Positions 55,820 through 64,000 of a DNA stretch of 64,000 bases are shown here, one piece after another. This DNA is from Thauera sp. 2A1 (lineage in GTDB: Bacteria > Pseudomonadota > Gammaproteobacteria > Burkholderiales > Rhodocyclaceae), in the NCBI RefSeq assembly GCF_009469595.2, contig NZ_SSXV01000023.1, positions 1-64,000 on the forward strand. The letters run 5' to 3'. The notes beneath the pieces were generated by a model. It ran no database searches. It saw only the letters and a list, made by a program, of their open reading frames with translations, and was not told the DNA's origin. Each line of letters begins with the position of its first letter. The first letter of the stretch is position 1. Both the position numbers and the translations under genes were made by a program.

Positions 55820-55925
55820 TCTTTCGTCTGCGTAATGAAGCAGAGTCTAAGAGCCCCGGCTTGCGATCAATAAATAATAAAAATCGCGTTTGTTATTCAG
55901 TTTTCTGCTAACGAGTGCTCAGCGG
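55820..55925 (-). promoter_or_regulatory. AT-rich upstream region of the cysTWA operon
   Basis: A low-GC stretch, with AATAAATAATAAAAATCGCG on the plus strand around 55868-55890, sits upstream of cysT and carries a weak TTGATC-type -35. CysB-type activators bind such AT-rich sites, and the regulator is encoded in the same operon; direct binding is inferred. Confidence 0.45.
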
Positions 55926-55962
55926 ATCTGCGCGCAGCGATCCGTCGCCGCGTGTGCGCGGG

Positions 55963-56262
55963 CTATAGCTCTTCGTCGTCACCGCGGGCGACGACCTGAT
56001 CCTCGATGCGGATTCCCTGCGCGAAACCGCAACCCCGCACATGACCGTAGGCATCGTCGATGCGCTCGAACCACAACATCTCGTCGTCGGCGCCCAGCAG
56101 CAGGTGGCCCACCGCCAGTTCGGGTTCGTCCTCGTCGGCCACGAAGGCCCAGACGTTCCACGGCGTCGACGCCTCCTCGGCGCCGGCCTCCCACTGCCGC
56201 AGGATGACCACGCGCAACACCTTGTCGGCCTGCGCCGCGCACCGGAAATCGTTCGGATTCAT
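55963..56262 (-). CDS. Conserved hypothetical acidic protein
   Basis: 99 aa, MNPNDFRCAAQADKVLRVV. Strongly acidic, soluble, with no recognisable motif. The start has a good GGGAGAGA site. Coding bias agrees with neighbours. No function is inferred; it is separated from both the cys operon and the metC-like gene. Confidence 0.6.
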   Translation of the reverse strand: MNPNDFRCAAQADKVLRVVILRQWEAGAEEASTPWNVWAFVADEDEPELAVGHLLLGADDEMLWFERIDDAYGHVRGCGFAQGIRIEDQVVARGDDEEL

Positions 56263-56495
56263 CTCTCTCCCTTCCTCGGGGCTGCCAATGGGCCACGATC
56301 ATCGCACAGGCGCAGGCAGCAGCAGGATTGCCCTGCGACAACGCAGCCGACGCCAGGCGGTGGCCAAACAGGCACATGGCCGATTAGCATTTCGGACTTC
56401 GCCTCCTGCCTGCCCGCTTGCGTGCCGCAGACAGGCACCATTTTTCACCGCCGGGCCGCCGCATCGCGGCTGCGCCCCGCCCCCAGGACATCACG

Positions 56496-57626
56496 ATGAC
56501 CTCCGTCGAAACCCTCACCGTCCATGGCCTCGGCCGCGTTGCCGAGCCGTATCGCGACATCGTCCCGCCCATCCACCTCGCGAGCACATTCGAGCGCGCC
56601 GCCGACGGCAGCTACCCGGGTGGGCGCGTCTATGCGCGCGATGCCAGCCCCGCCTATCTGGAGGCGGAAGAGGTGCTGCGCCAACTGGAAGGCGGCGCGC
56701 AGTCGCTGCTGCTCGCGTCCGGCCATGCGGCGGCGTCGGCGGTGCTGCAGGCGCTCGATGCCGGCGACCGCGTCGTCGCGCCGCATGCGATGTACTGGGG
56801 CCTGCGCAAATGGCTGCTGGAGCTGGCCGAGCACGGCCACATCCAGCTCGCCTTCTACGACAACACCGACCTCGACGACATGCGCCGCCAGCTCGCGGCC
56901 GCCCCCACCCGCCTGCTGTGGCTGGAGACACCCGCCAACCCGACCTGGGAGGTCGCCGACATCGAGGCGGCAAGCGCCATGGCGCGCGAGCACGGGGCGA
57001 TGACGCTCGTCGACTCCACCGTGCCGACGCCGGTGCTGTGCCAGCCGCTGAAGCTGGGCGCGGACGTCGTGCTGCACTCGGCGACCAAGTACCTCAACGG
57101 CCATTCCGACGTGGTCGCGGGCGTGCTCGTCACCCGCGAAGACTCGCCCCTGTGGCAGCGCATCCGCATGATGCGCGCCCTCGGCGGCGCCGTGCTGGGC
57201 CCGTTCGAGGCCTGGCTGCTGCTGCGCGGCATGCGCACACTGCACCTGCGGGTACGCGCCGCCAGCGCCAGCGCGCTGCGCATCGCCACCGAGCTCGAGG
57301 CGCACCCTGCGGTCGCGCAGGTGCTCTACCCCGGCCTCGCCTCGGACCCCGGCCACGCCATCGCCGCCCGCCAGATGAACGGCGGCTTCGGTGGCATGCT
57401 GTCGATCCGGGTGAAGGGCGGCGAGGCCGCGGCGCGCGAAGTCGCCGCCCGGGTGCAGGTGTTCAAGCGCGCGACCTCGCTCGGCTCGGTGGAGAGCCTG
57501 ATCGAGCACCGTGCCAGCGTCGAGGGCCCCGGCACGCGCTGTCCGGACGACCTGCTGCGCATTTCGGTGGGAATCGAGCCGGTGGACGACCTGCTGGCGG
57601 ACCTGCGCCAGGCGCTCGCGGCCTGA
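56496..57626 (+). CDS. metC: Cystathionine beta-lyase-type PLP enzyme
   Basis: 376 aa from ATG 56496 (MTSVETLTVHGLGRVAEPYRD). Cys/Met-metabolism PLP family: the PLP Lys is in SATKYLNGHSDVV (about residue 198), preceded by VDSTVPTP, with YARDASP in place of the usual YxRxxNPT. Beta-lyase and gamma-synthase cannot be separated by motif alone; cystathionine beta-lyase is likeliest. The neighbours point to sulfur amino-acid metabolism. Confidence 0.87.
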   Translation: MTSVETLTVHGLGRVAEPYRDIVPPIHLASTFERAADGSYPGGRVYARDASPAYLEAEEVLRQLEGGAQSLLLASGHAAASAVLQALDAGDRVVAPHAMYWGLRKWLLELAEHGHIQLAFYDNTDLDDMRRQLAAAPTRLLWLETPANPTWEVADIEAASAMAREHGAMTLVDSTVPTPVLCQPLKLGADVVLHSATKYLNGHSDVVAGVLVTREDSPLWQRIRMMRALGGAVLGPFEAWLLLRGMRTLHLRVRAASASALRIATELEAHPAVAQVLYPGLASDPGHAIAARQMNGGFGGMLSIRVKGGEAAAREVAARVQVFKRATSLGSVESLIEHRASVEGPGTRCPDDLLRISVGIEPVDDLLADLRQALAA

Positions 57627-57741
57627 GCACGACCCGAGCCCTTGCGAGCGACGTGGTGGCATTGCAAGGCCGACCTGGCGGCGACCGGCGGTGAGCGCAC
57701 CGACAGCTCGCCCACCCCGTCATTTGATTTACCGGACACGC

Positions 57742-60408
57742 ATGGCCAGCAACTTGCAGAAGAACAGGAAGACCGTATTACTCACCCTGATCGCGACGGT
57801 CGTGCTGCTGAACGTATTCAACCTCGCGCTGATGGCCTACACGCTGTGTACTGCGCGCGAGCGCCAGGAACAGGAAGTCCGCACCACTGTCGAAAACCTC
57901 GCGCTTCTGCTGGACCAGAGCGTCACCGCGATGACCCGCGAGGTCGATCTATCGCTGCGCGAGATCCAGCACAATCTGGAAATCGACCTGCGCCAACGGG
58001 GCACGATCGCCAAGGGGGACGCGGAGACGCTGGTCGCCCTGCGCGAGGAATGGCTCTCCGGCGTCGCCGAGATCCGCGTCGCCGACGCGACGGGAGCCGT
58101 CCTGCTGGGGCACGGCGTCACTGCCGACACCGACGTCAGCTACGCGGATCGGCCGTTCTTCAATGAACACCGGATGCACCCGGACGACCGCATGCTGGCG
58201 AGCAAACTGCTCAAGGGCCGCATCGCGGGAACGTGGATCAATGTCTTCTCGCGCCGCTACAACCATCCGGACGGAAGCTTCGCCGGTATCGTCACCGCCG
58301 CGATTCCTGCCAGCAATTTCCGCAAGCTGCTGTCGGGTCTGAAGCTGGGGCCGCGCGGCATCGCCCTCATGCGCGACAGCGACATGACGCTGATCGCGCG
58401 CTTTCCGCCTTCGAAATCGCCGGCCGGCAAGGTGGGCAGCGTGGGCGGTTCGACGGAGCTGGCCGACATCATCGCGTCGGGTGTCGCCCAGGCGACCTTC
58501 TACAGCGACCGCACCGCCGACGGCATCAACCGCATCGACGCCTACCGCAAGCTCTCGCTGATGCCGGCCTTCGTGGTGGTGGGACTGGGCGAGGAAGACT
58601 ACCTGGCCCAATGGTGGGACGACGTCCGCAAGGGCGCCATCCTGTCCGCGCTGTTCCTCATCGTCACCATCTGCGCAGCGTGGCTGCTGTGGCGCCTGCT
58701 CGATGCGAACGAGCGAGCGAACCGACGCAATCAGATCCTGTTGCAGAACGCGAGCGACGGCATCCACATCACCGACCTGCAGGGCAACGTCATCGAGGCC
58801 AGCGACGCCTTCTGCCGAATGCTGGGGCAACCGCGCAACGAGGTCATCGGCTTGAACATCCGCGACTGGGATGCCTTGCTGTCTGAGCAGGAAATCAACC
58901 GCGAAGTCCAGCGCACCTACGATGCCAAGGCGGTACGCACCATCGAATCGCAGTTCCGCCACAGCAGCGGCAGGATCTATCCGGTCGAGATCGCGTCGTT
59001 TCCGCTGGAACTCGACGGCAAGCCCATCCTGTTCAACTCCGCGCGCGACATCACCGAACGCAAAGCCTCGGAGGAGAAGGCCGAGCGGCTCGCCTTCTTC
59101 GACCCGCTCACGCAGTTGCCGAATCGCCGCCTTCTCCTCGATCGGCTGCAACACGCAATCCGGTCCTGCGCCCGGCGCGCGAGCCGCGGCGCGCTGCTGT
59201 TCGTCGACCTGGACAACTTCAAGTCGGTCAACGACACCGCCGGCCATCATGCGGGCGACAGCCTCCTGCAGCAGGTCGCCGACGTCCTGAGTGCCTGCGT
59301 ACGCAGGGAAGACACCGTAGCCAGGCTGGGAGGCGACGAATTCGTGGTCATGCTCGAATCCCTGAGCGAACACGACGTCGAGGCCGCCCAACGCGCCGAG
59401 GCCGTCGGCCGCCACATCCTGCAGGCGCTGCACAAGACCTTCCAGTTGGGGAGCGCCGAACATCGTTGCTCGGCGAGCATCGGCATCGCCCTGTTCGGCA
59501 AGAACCCGGATGAGAGCGTGGACGAACCGCTGAAGCGGGCGGACCTGGCGATGTACCAGGCCAAGGTGGCTGGCCGCAACGACCTGCGCTTCTTCGATCC
59601 GCAGATGCAGGCCGACATCCAGGAACGCGCCGAACTCGAGGCCTCGCTCTGGGATGCGCTGGATGCCGGCTGGTTCTTCCTGCAGTACCAGCCGCAGGTA
59701 TCCGCGACCGGCCGGATCCTGGGCGTCGAGGCGCTGGTGCGCTGCCGCCATCCCCAACGCGGGGTGATATCGCCCGGCGAGTTCATCCCGCTGGCCGAAG
59801 ACAACGGACTCATCCTGCCGCTGGGGCGCTGGGTGCTGGAGACCGCATGCGCCAGGCTGGCAAGCTGGGCCAGCTCGCCACGCACCGCGGACCTCACCGT
59901 CTCGGTGAACGTGAGTGCACGGCAGATCCGCCAGGACGGATTCGTCGACGAGGTGCGGACGATCCTCGCCCGGACGGGGGCGAACCCCGCCCGACTCAAG
60001 CTGGAGCTCACCGAAAGCTCTCTGGTGACGGAGATCGAGAGCGTCATCGTCAGGATGGAGGCCCTCAAGGCGGGCGGCGTCGGTTTCGCGCTGGACGATT
60101 TTGGAACAGGCTATTCCTCGCTCGCCTACCTCAAGCGCCTGCCCCTCGATCAGCTCAAGATCGATCAGAGCTTCGTCCGCGACATCCTCGTCGACCCGAA
60201 CGACGCGGCAATCGCCAGAATGATCATCGTCCTGGCAGAAAGCCTGGGCCTCACGGTGATTGCCGAAGGGGTGGAAACAGCGGCTCAGCGCGACTTCCTG
60301 GTCAGCCACGGCTGCCGCGCCTACCAGGGCTACCTGTTCAGCCGCCCGCTCGGCGACGACGAGTTGGAACAGCGTCTCGCTGCGGGTTCGGCCATCACCA
60401 TGCCCTGA
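57742..60408 (+). CDS. Membrane-bound Cache-PAS-GGDEF-EAL protein
   Basis: 888 aa from ATG 57742. N-terminal membrane segment (about 10-33), periplasmic dCache domain (about 40-295), second segment (about 298-320), PAS (330-440), GGDEF (LGGDEFVVML near 530) with an RxxD inhibition site (RRED) before it, and EAL (EALVRC near 662; DDFGTGYSSLAYL and DQLKIDQSFVRD present). Both catalytic domains look intact, so it can make and break cyclic-di-GMP; the balance is ligand-dependent. Not clearly linked to metC. Confidence 0.93.
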   Translation: MASNLQKNRKTVLLTLIATVVLLNVFNLALMAYTLCTARERQEQEVRTTVENLALLLDQSVTAMTREVDLSLREIQHNLEIDLRQRGTIAKGDAETLVALREEWLSGVAEIRVADATGAVLLGHGVTADTDVSYADRPFFNEHRMHPDDRMLASKLLKGRIAGTWINVFSRRYNHPDGSFAGIVTAAIPASNFRKLLSGLKLGPRGIALMRDSDMTLIARFPPSKSPAGKVGSVGGSTELADIIASGVAQATFYSDRTADGINRIDAYRKLSLMPAFVVVGLGEEDYLAQWWDDVRKGAILSALFLIVTICAAWLLWRLLDANERANRRNQILLQNASDGIHITDLQGNVIEASDAFCRMLGQPRNEVIGLNIRDWDALLSEQEINREVQRTYDAKAVRTIESQFRHSSGRIYPVEIASFPLELDGKPILFNSARDITERKASEEKAERLAFFDPLTQLPNRRLLLDRLQHAIRSCARRASRGALLFVDLDNFKSVNDTAGHHAGDSLLQQVADVLSACVRREDTVARLGGDEFVVMLESLSEHDVEAAQRAEAVGRHILQALHKTFQLGSAEHRCSASIGIALFGKNPDESVDEPLKRADLAMYQAKVAGRNDLRFFDPQMQADIQERAELEASLWDALDAGWFFLQYQPQVSATGRILGVEALVRCRHPQRGVISPGEFIPLAEDNGLILPLGRWVLETACARLASWASSPRTADLTVSVNVSARQIRQDGFVDEVRTILARTGANPARLKLELTESSLVTEIESVIVRMEALKAGGVGFALDDFGTGYSSLAYLKRLPLDQLKIDQSFVRDILVDPNDAAIARMIIVLAESLGLTVIAEGVETAAQRDFLVSHGCRAYQGYLFSRPLGDDELEQRLAAGSAITMP

Positions 60409-60496
60409 CCCGGTCTGCATCGGGGCCGGGAACGAGGCGCCGCCACGCCAGGACGACGAGCCTTACCGACGATCAACGCTCCGGAGCGCTGCACTC

Positions 60497-60736
60497 ATGT
60501 CACCCAGCGACATGCCGCAGGAATCTACGCCACCCGCCACGGTCAGCTTCCGCAAAGCCTTCGCCTTCTGGCTCAAGCTCGGCTTCATCAGCTTCGGCGG
60601 GCCGGTCGGGCAGATCGCGATCATGCACCAGGAGCTGGTCGAGAACCGGCGCTGGATGCGCGGTGGTCGGATGGATCGCCAGATCCGTGTTGAACTGAAG
60701 CCCGGAATCAGGCCGGCTGCCGGGATACGGACCTAG
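60497..60736 (+). pseudogene. chrA: Truncated chromate transporter (chrA) remnant
   Basis: The first 54 codons match the ChrA start, with the core FWLKLGFISFGGPVGQIAIMH. At about 60659 the match ends abruptly and 25 unrelated codons lead to a stop. A full ChrA has about 400 residues, so the rest was lost by deletion. The LysE gene follows on the opposite strand and overlaps the last 4 bp. It should not yield a working transporter. Confidence 0.85.
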
Positions 60737-61365
60737 TGCGCGGCCTGCCTGACCGTCGCCAGCAGCGCGGCGGCGGCGCCGAACAGGCTGCCGAACACGC
60801 GATTGAGCATGCGCTGCTGACGCGGTTCGCGCAGCAGGCGCAACACCTTTGCGGCAAGCCCGGTGTAGCCGGCCATCACGACGAGATCGACGGTGACCAT
60901 GGTCGCCGCCATCGTCAGGTACTGCGGCAGCAGCGGCCGGCCGGAATCGAGGAACTGCGGCAACACCGCGAGAATGAAGACGATCGCCTTGGGGTTGCTG
61001 GCATTGACCACGAAGCCGCGCATCACCAGCGCCAGCGGCCGTGCGACCGCCACTTCTGCGTCGTCGGTGGCCATTGAGTCAGGCGCGGCACGCCACTGCT
61101 TCCAGCCGAGGTAAACCAGATAGGCCACGCCAAACCACTTGATGGCCTCGAAGGCAAACTCGGACGTCGCCAGGATGGCGCCCAGCCCTGCAGCCACGAT
61201 GGCGATCTGCACGATCAGCGCGAGCTGCAGCCCGACCGCATTCCAGTAGCCACGGCGAAAGCCGAAGTTCAGCCCGGACGACATCGAGGCGATGGCGCCG
61301 GCGCCCGGCGAAAGGCTGATCACCCAACAAGCGGTAAAGAAAGCGAGCCAGGTATCCAGAGCCAT
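60733..61365 (-). CDS. LysE family amino-acid exporter
   Basis: 210 aa, six hydrophobic segments. LysE/RhtB signatures: SLSPGAGAIASMSSGLNFGFRRG near residue 18, NPKAIVFILAVLPQF near 124 and the C-terminal half with NRVFGSLFGAAAALL. Exports amino acids such as homoserine or threonine; substrate unknown. Convergent with the chrA remnant. Confidence 0.9.
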   Translation of the reverse strand: MALDTWLAFFTACWVISLSPGAGAIASMSSGLNFGFRRGYWNAVGLQLALIVQIAIVAAGLGAILATSEFAFEAIKWFGVAYLVYLGWKQWRAAPDSMATDDAEVAVARPLALVMRGFVVNASNPKAIVFILAVLPQFLDSGRPLLPQYLTMAATMVTVDLVVMAGYTGLAAKVLRLLREPRQQRMLNRVFGSLFGAAAALLATVRQAAH

Positions 61366-61551
61366 CGGGAAGGCCTCGTCAGCAAGGGTTCATGGTGTGC
61401 CGGCAGTCAGTCTTGGCGATGCGACGCATCGTCTGCTGCAGAGCAGCATGAATGATAGCGTCGCACGGCCGCAGTGGCGAGATGCAACAACACCTTTGCT
61501 CCAATTCTGCAGAGCAATCCATCCGCCCTCGCCTAAGCAAAGCGGATTTTC

Positions 61552-61580
61552 TTGGTTCGTGAAAAACCGCCGGCTATTTA
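61552..61580 (+). promoter_or_regulatory. Candidate promoter of ssuACB
   Basis: TTGGTT (61552-61557), 17-bp spacer, TATTTA (61575-61580), about 70 bp before the ssuA ATG. Weak in the -10. The surrounding 61500-61600 is AT-richer than average. Confidence 0.4.
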
Positions 61581-61648
61581 GATTTGCGCCATCGACCGGC
61601 GCAATCCGGTCTCCCCGATCGAATCCGAAAACCCGAGGAGCCCATCCC

Positions 61649-62605
61649 ATGAATACGAACCGCCGCTTCCTGCTCAAAGGCCTGTTTGCCGCTGCCACGC
61701 TACCGCTCACCCTCGCCGCCCCGCATGCGCTGGCGGAAAGTCCCGAGATCCGCATCGGCTGGCAGAAGGGTTCGACCCTGTCCATCGTCAAGGCGCGCGG
61801 CGACCTCGAAGCGAAGCTGAAGGCCGAAGGCGTGAAGGTGACGTGGACCGAGTTCCCGGCCGGGCCGCAGATGCTGGAGGGGCTCAACGTCGGCAGCATC
61901 GACCTCGGCGTGGTCGGCGAGACGCCGCCGGTGTTCGCCCAGGCGGCGGGCGCCGATCTGGTGTACGTCGGCAACGAGCCGCCCGCGCCGCGCGCCGAGA
62001 AGGTGCTGGTGCCGAAGGAGTCGCCGATCAGGACGCTGGCCGAGCTGAAGGGCAAGCGCATCGTGCTGAACAAGGGCTCGAACGTGCATTACCTGCTGGT
62101 GAAGGCACTCGAATCCGCGAAGCTGAAGTACAGCGACGTCGAGGTGGTGTTCCTGCCGCCCGCCGACGCGCGGGCCGCGTTCGAGAAAGGCGCGGTCGAC
62201 GCCTGGGTGATCTGGGACCCGTTCGGAGCGGCGGCCGAAGCGCAACTGGGCGCGCGCATCGTCGCCGACGGCACGGGGATCGCCAACAACTACAACTTCT
62301 ACATCGCCGCCCGCCCCTTCGTGCACAAGCACCCGCAGGTGCTCGCTTCGGCGCTGGCGTCGATCAACGAGACCGGCCTGTGGGTGGGCAAGAACCAGAA
62401 GGAGGCGGCCGCCATCGTCGCGCCGCAGATCGGCCTGCCACCCGCGATCGCCGAGGTGTCGGTGTCGCGCTACGGCTACGGCGTGAAGCCGCTCACCGAC
62501 GACGTGGTGAAGCACCAGCAGCAGATGGCCGACACGCTGAGCGAGCTCAAGCTCATCCCGAAGAAGCTCGACGTCGCATCCGTCGTCTGGCGCCCCACCC
62601 GATGA
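61649..62605 (+). CDS. ssuA: Aliphatic sulfonate ABC transporter substrate-binding protein
   Basis: 318 aa from ATG 61649. A signal peptide with a twin-arginine-like RRFLLKG precedes cleavage at HALAES. The SsuA fold shows RIGWQKGSTLSIVKARG, FPAGPQMLEGLNVGSIDLGVVGETPPVFAQ and WDPFGAAAEAQ. Binds alkanesulfonates in the periplasm for SsuBC. First of ssuA-ssuC-ssuB; no ssuD or ssuE within the window. Confidence 0.93.
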   Translation: MNTNRRFLLKGLFAAATLPLTLAAPHALAESPEIRIGWQKGSTLSIVKARGDLEAKLKAEGVKVTWTEFPAGPQMLEGLNVGSIDLGVVGETPPVFAQAAGADLVYVGNEPPAPRAEKVLVPKESPIRTLAELKGKRIVLNKGSNVHYLLVKALESAKLKYSDVEVVFLPPADARAAFEKGAVDAWVIWDPFGAAAEAQLGARIVADGTGIANNYNFYIAARPFVHKHPQVLASALASINETGLWVGKNQKEAAAIVAPQIGLPPAIAEVSVSRYGYGVKPLTDDVVKHQQQMADTLSELKLIPKKLDVASVVWRPTR

Positions 62606-62662
62606 ACTGTTGAATCCCGGGGAACGGACACGACGCCCTCCCCCGGACACCGAGATCCCGAC

Positions 62663-63454
62663 ATGGCAAGCACGATTTCCTCCCCGAGCCCGCGCTGGCT
62701 CGGCCAGATCACGCCCTGGCTGGTGCCGGTGGCCATCCTCGCCTCCTGGCAGGCCGTCGCGCAGCTCGGCTGGCTGTCCACCCGCATCCTGCCGGCGCCG
62801 TCGGCGGTGCTGTCTGCCGCGTGGACGCTGGCCGCGTCCGGCGAACTGCTGACCCACCTGAAGGCGAGCTTCGCCCGCGCCGCGATCGGCTTCGCCATCG
62901 GCGGCGGCATCGGCTTCTTCTTCGGTCTCATCAATGGCGGCTACCGCCTGGCCGAGAACCTGTTCGACACCACGCTGCAGATGGTGCGCAACGTGCCGCA
63001 CCTGGCGCTGATCCCGCTGGTGATCCTGTGGTTCGGCATCGGCGAGGAAGGCAAGCTCTTTCTCGTCGCGCTCGGCGTGTTCTTCCCGATCTACCTGAAC
63101 ACCTTCCACGGCATCCGCGCGGTGGATGCCTCGCTGGTGGAGATGGGTCGGTCCTACGGCCTGTCGGGCTGGAGCTTGTTCCGCCACGTGATCCTGCCCG
63201 GCGCCCTGCCCGGCATCCTGGTGGGGGTGCGCTACGCGCTGGGCTTCATGTGGCTGACGCTGATCGTCGCCGAAACGATCTCCGCCACCTCCGGTATCGG
63301 CTACATGGCGATGAACGCACGCGAATTCCTGCAGACCGACATCGTCGTCGTCGCCATCCTGCTCTACGCCGTGCTCGGCAAGCTCGCCGACGTCGCCGCC
63401 CGGCTGCTCGAGCGCGGGCTGCTGCGCTGGAACCCGGCTTACGCCCCTGCCTGA
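62663..63454 (+). CDS. ssuC: Aliphatic sulfonate ABC transporter permease
   Basis: 263 aa. Six membrane segments; the EAA-type loop SLVEMGRSYGLSGWSLFRHVILPGALPG contacts SsuB. Matches SsuC/TauC-type permeases. Between ssuA and ssuB in the same orientation. Confidence 0.94.
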   Translation: MASTISSPSPRWLGQITPWLVPVAILASWQAVAQLGWLSTRILPAPSAVLSAAWTLAASGELLTHLKASFARAAIGFAIGGGIGFFFGLINGGYRLAENLFDTTLQMVRNVPHLALIPLVILWFGIGEEGKLFLVALGVFFPIYLNTFHGIRAVDASLVEMGRSYGLSGWSLFRHVILPGALPGILVGVRYALGFMWLTLIVAETISATSGIGYMAMNAREFLQTDIVVVAILLYAVLGKLADVAARLLERGLLRWNPAYAPA

Positions 63455-63476
63455 AACGAATGCGAAGGAGACTCCA

Positions 63477-64000
63477 ATGGGTGTCATCGACTCGAACGAA
63501 ATCCGCGCCCTGACCAGCGCCCCCGCGCCCGGCGACGCGCGCAAATCCGGCGTGCACATCCGTTTCGACGGCTTGTCCAAGGCCTATGCCGCACGTCAGG
63601 TCCTGAACGATGTGAACCTCGACATCGACGCAGGCGAATTCGTCGCCATCGTCGGCCGCAGCGGTTGCGGCAAGAGCACGCTGCTGCGCCTGCTCGCCGG
63701 GCTGGAGCAGCCCGGCGCCGGCGGCATCACGCTCAACGGCCAAGCGCTGCAGCAGACCCGCGACGAACTGCGGCTCATGTTCCAGGACGCGCGCCTGCTG
63801 CCGTGGAGGACGGTGGTCGACAACGTCGCGCTCGGGCTGCCCGGTTCTCGCGCCGACGTGCGCCGCGCAGCGCTCGCGGCGCTGGCCGACGTGGGTCTCG
63901 CCGACCGCGCCGACGAGTGGCCGTCACGCCTGTCCGGCGGGCAGCGCCAGCGTGTCGCACTGGCCCGCGCCCTGGTGCACAGGCCGCGCCTGCTGCTGCT
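63477..64000 (+). CDS. ssuB: Aliphatic sulfonate ABC transporter ATP-binding protein (3' partial)
   Basis: 174 codons visible from ATG 63477 (AGGAGA 6 nt upstream); the window ends in the Walker B region. Walker A GRSGCGKST (about residue 59), the Q-loop QDARLLPW and signature LSGGQRQRVALARAL are present. Energises SsuC. Its stop codon lies beyond the window. Confidence 0.92.
   Translation, partial: MGVIDSNEIRALTSAPAPGDARKSGVHIRFDGLSKAYAARQVLNDVNLDIDAGEFVAIVGRSGCGKSTLLRLLAGLEQPGAGGITLNGQALQQTRDELRLMFQDARLLPWRTVVDNVALGLPGSRADVRRAALAALADVGLADRADEWPSRLSGGQRQRVALARALVHRPRLLL

Noticed and set aside
57949..60420. 823-codon minus-strand frame opposite the GGDEF-EAL gene
   Set aside because: Antisense shadow; the plus-strand protein has all catalytic motifs.

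Overview
The window looks like an ordinary chromosomal segment of a high-GC betaproteobacterium. The gene content and the conserved blocks (pyrG-kdsA-eno-ftsB, rimP-nusA-infB-rbfA-truB-rpsO-pnp, a lanthanide-type PQQ alcohol dehydrogenase, acetoacetyl-CoA synthetase, ETF-ubiquinone oxidoreductase) point to Rhodocyclales of the Thauera/Azoarcus type. That placement is an inference from gene content and order, not from a 16S sequence. Almost every long open frame antisense to these genes is a high-GC shadow.

Layout. 1-873: the 3' part of a group II intron (RT/maturase C-terminus, domains V and VI) lying against the 3' side of pnp. 0.9-9.9 kb: translation and RNA-decay operon on the minus strand, read as rimP, nusA, infB, rbfA, truB, rpsO, pnp; rimP has a leader with its own promoter and an intrinsic terminator. 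10-16 kb: minus-strand chromosome and RNA maintenance genes (rluB, scpB, scpA, site-2 protease, YciO-type protein, PHP phosphoesterase, alpha/beta hydrolase), then a plus-strand YitT membrane protein and a four-Cys mini-protein. 16.8-25.5 kb: YlqF GTPase, a cold-shock gene with a long leader, a DEAD-box helicase, the SrkA kinase, ACP phosphodiesterase, YaeQ, an unknown protein, a tandem HD-GYP protein and a small HAD protein. 25.5-28 kb: fabI, a kinase-like unknown and a GTP cyclohydrolase I. 28-35 kb: phosphate permease with DUF3301, MazG-like pyrophosphohydrolase, rlmJ, gamma carbonic anhydrase, EamA exporter, SIMPL protein, NlpC/P60 lipoprotein and a CBS protein. 34.8-39.2 kb: ftsB, eno, kdsA, pyrG. 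39.3-44 kb: isochorismatase-like hydrolase, acetoacetyl-CoA synthetase, acyl-CoA thioesterase and ETF-QO, suggesting fatty-acid or ketone-body oxidation.

44-52 kb is the most distinctive part. It holds a periplasmic PQQ alcohol dehydrogenase with the Asp-x-Asp signature of lanthanide enzymes, a secreted tandem Cache protein downstream of it, and a divergent SoxYZ-like carrier and zinc metallohydrolase pair known to accompany quinoproteins. Next comes a translationally coupled pair: an orphan solute-binding lipoprotein and a PhnD-like/GGDEF diguanylate cyclase.

52-64 kb has a sulfur-acquisition flavour: cysTWA with a CysB-type regulator, a cystathionine beta-lyase-like enzyme and ssuA-ssuC-ssuB (cut by the window end). 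Interleaved are a Cache-PAS-GGDEF-EAL protein, a truncated chrA remnant and a LysE exporter. I found no tRNA, rRNA, CRISPR array, prophage or complete transposon.
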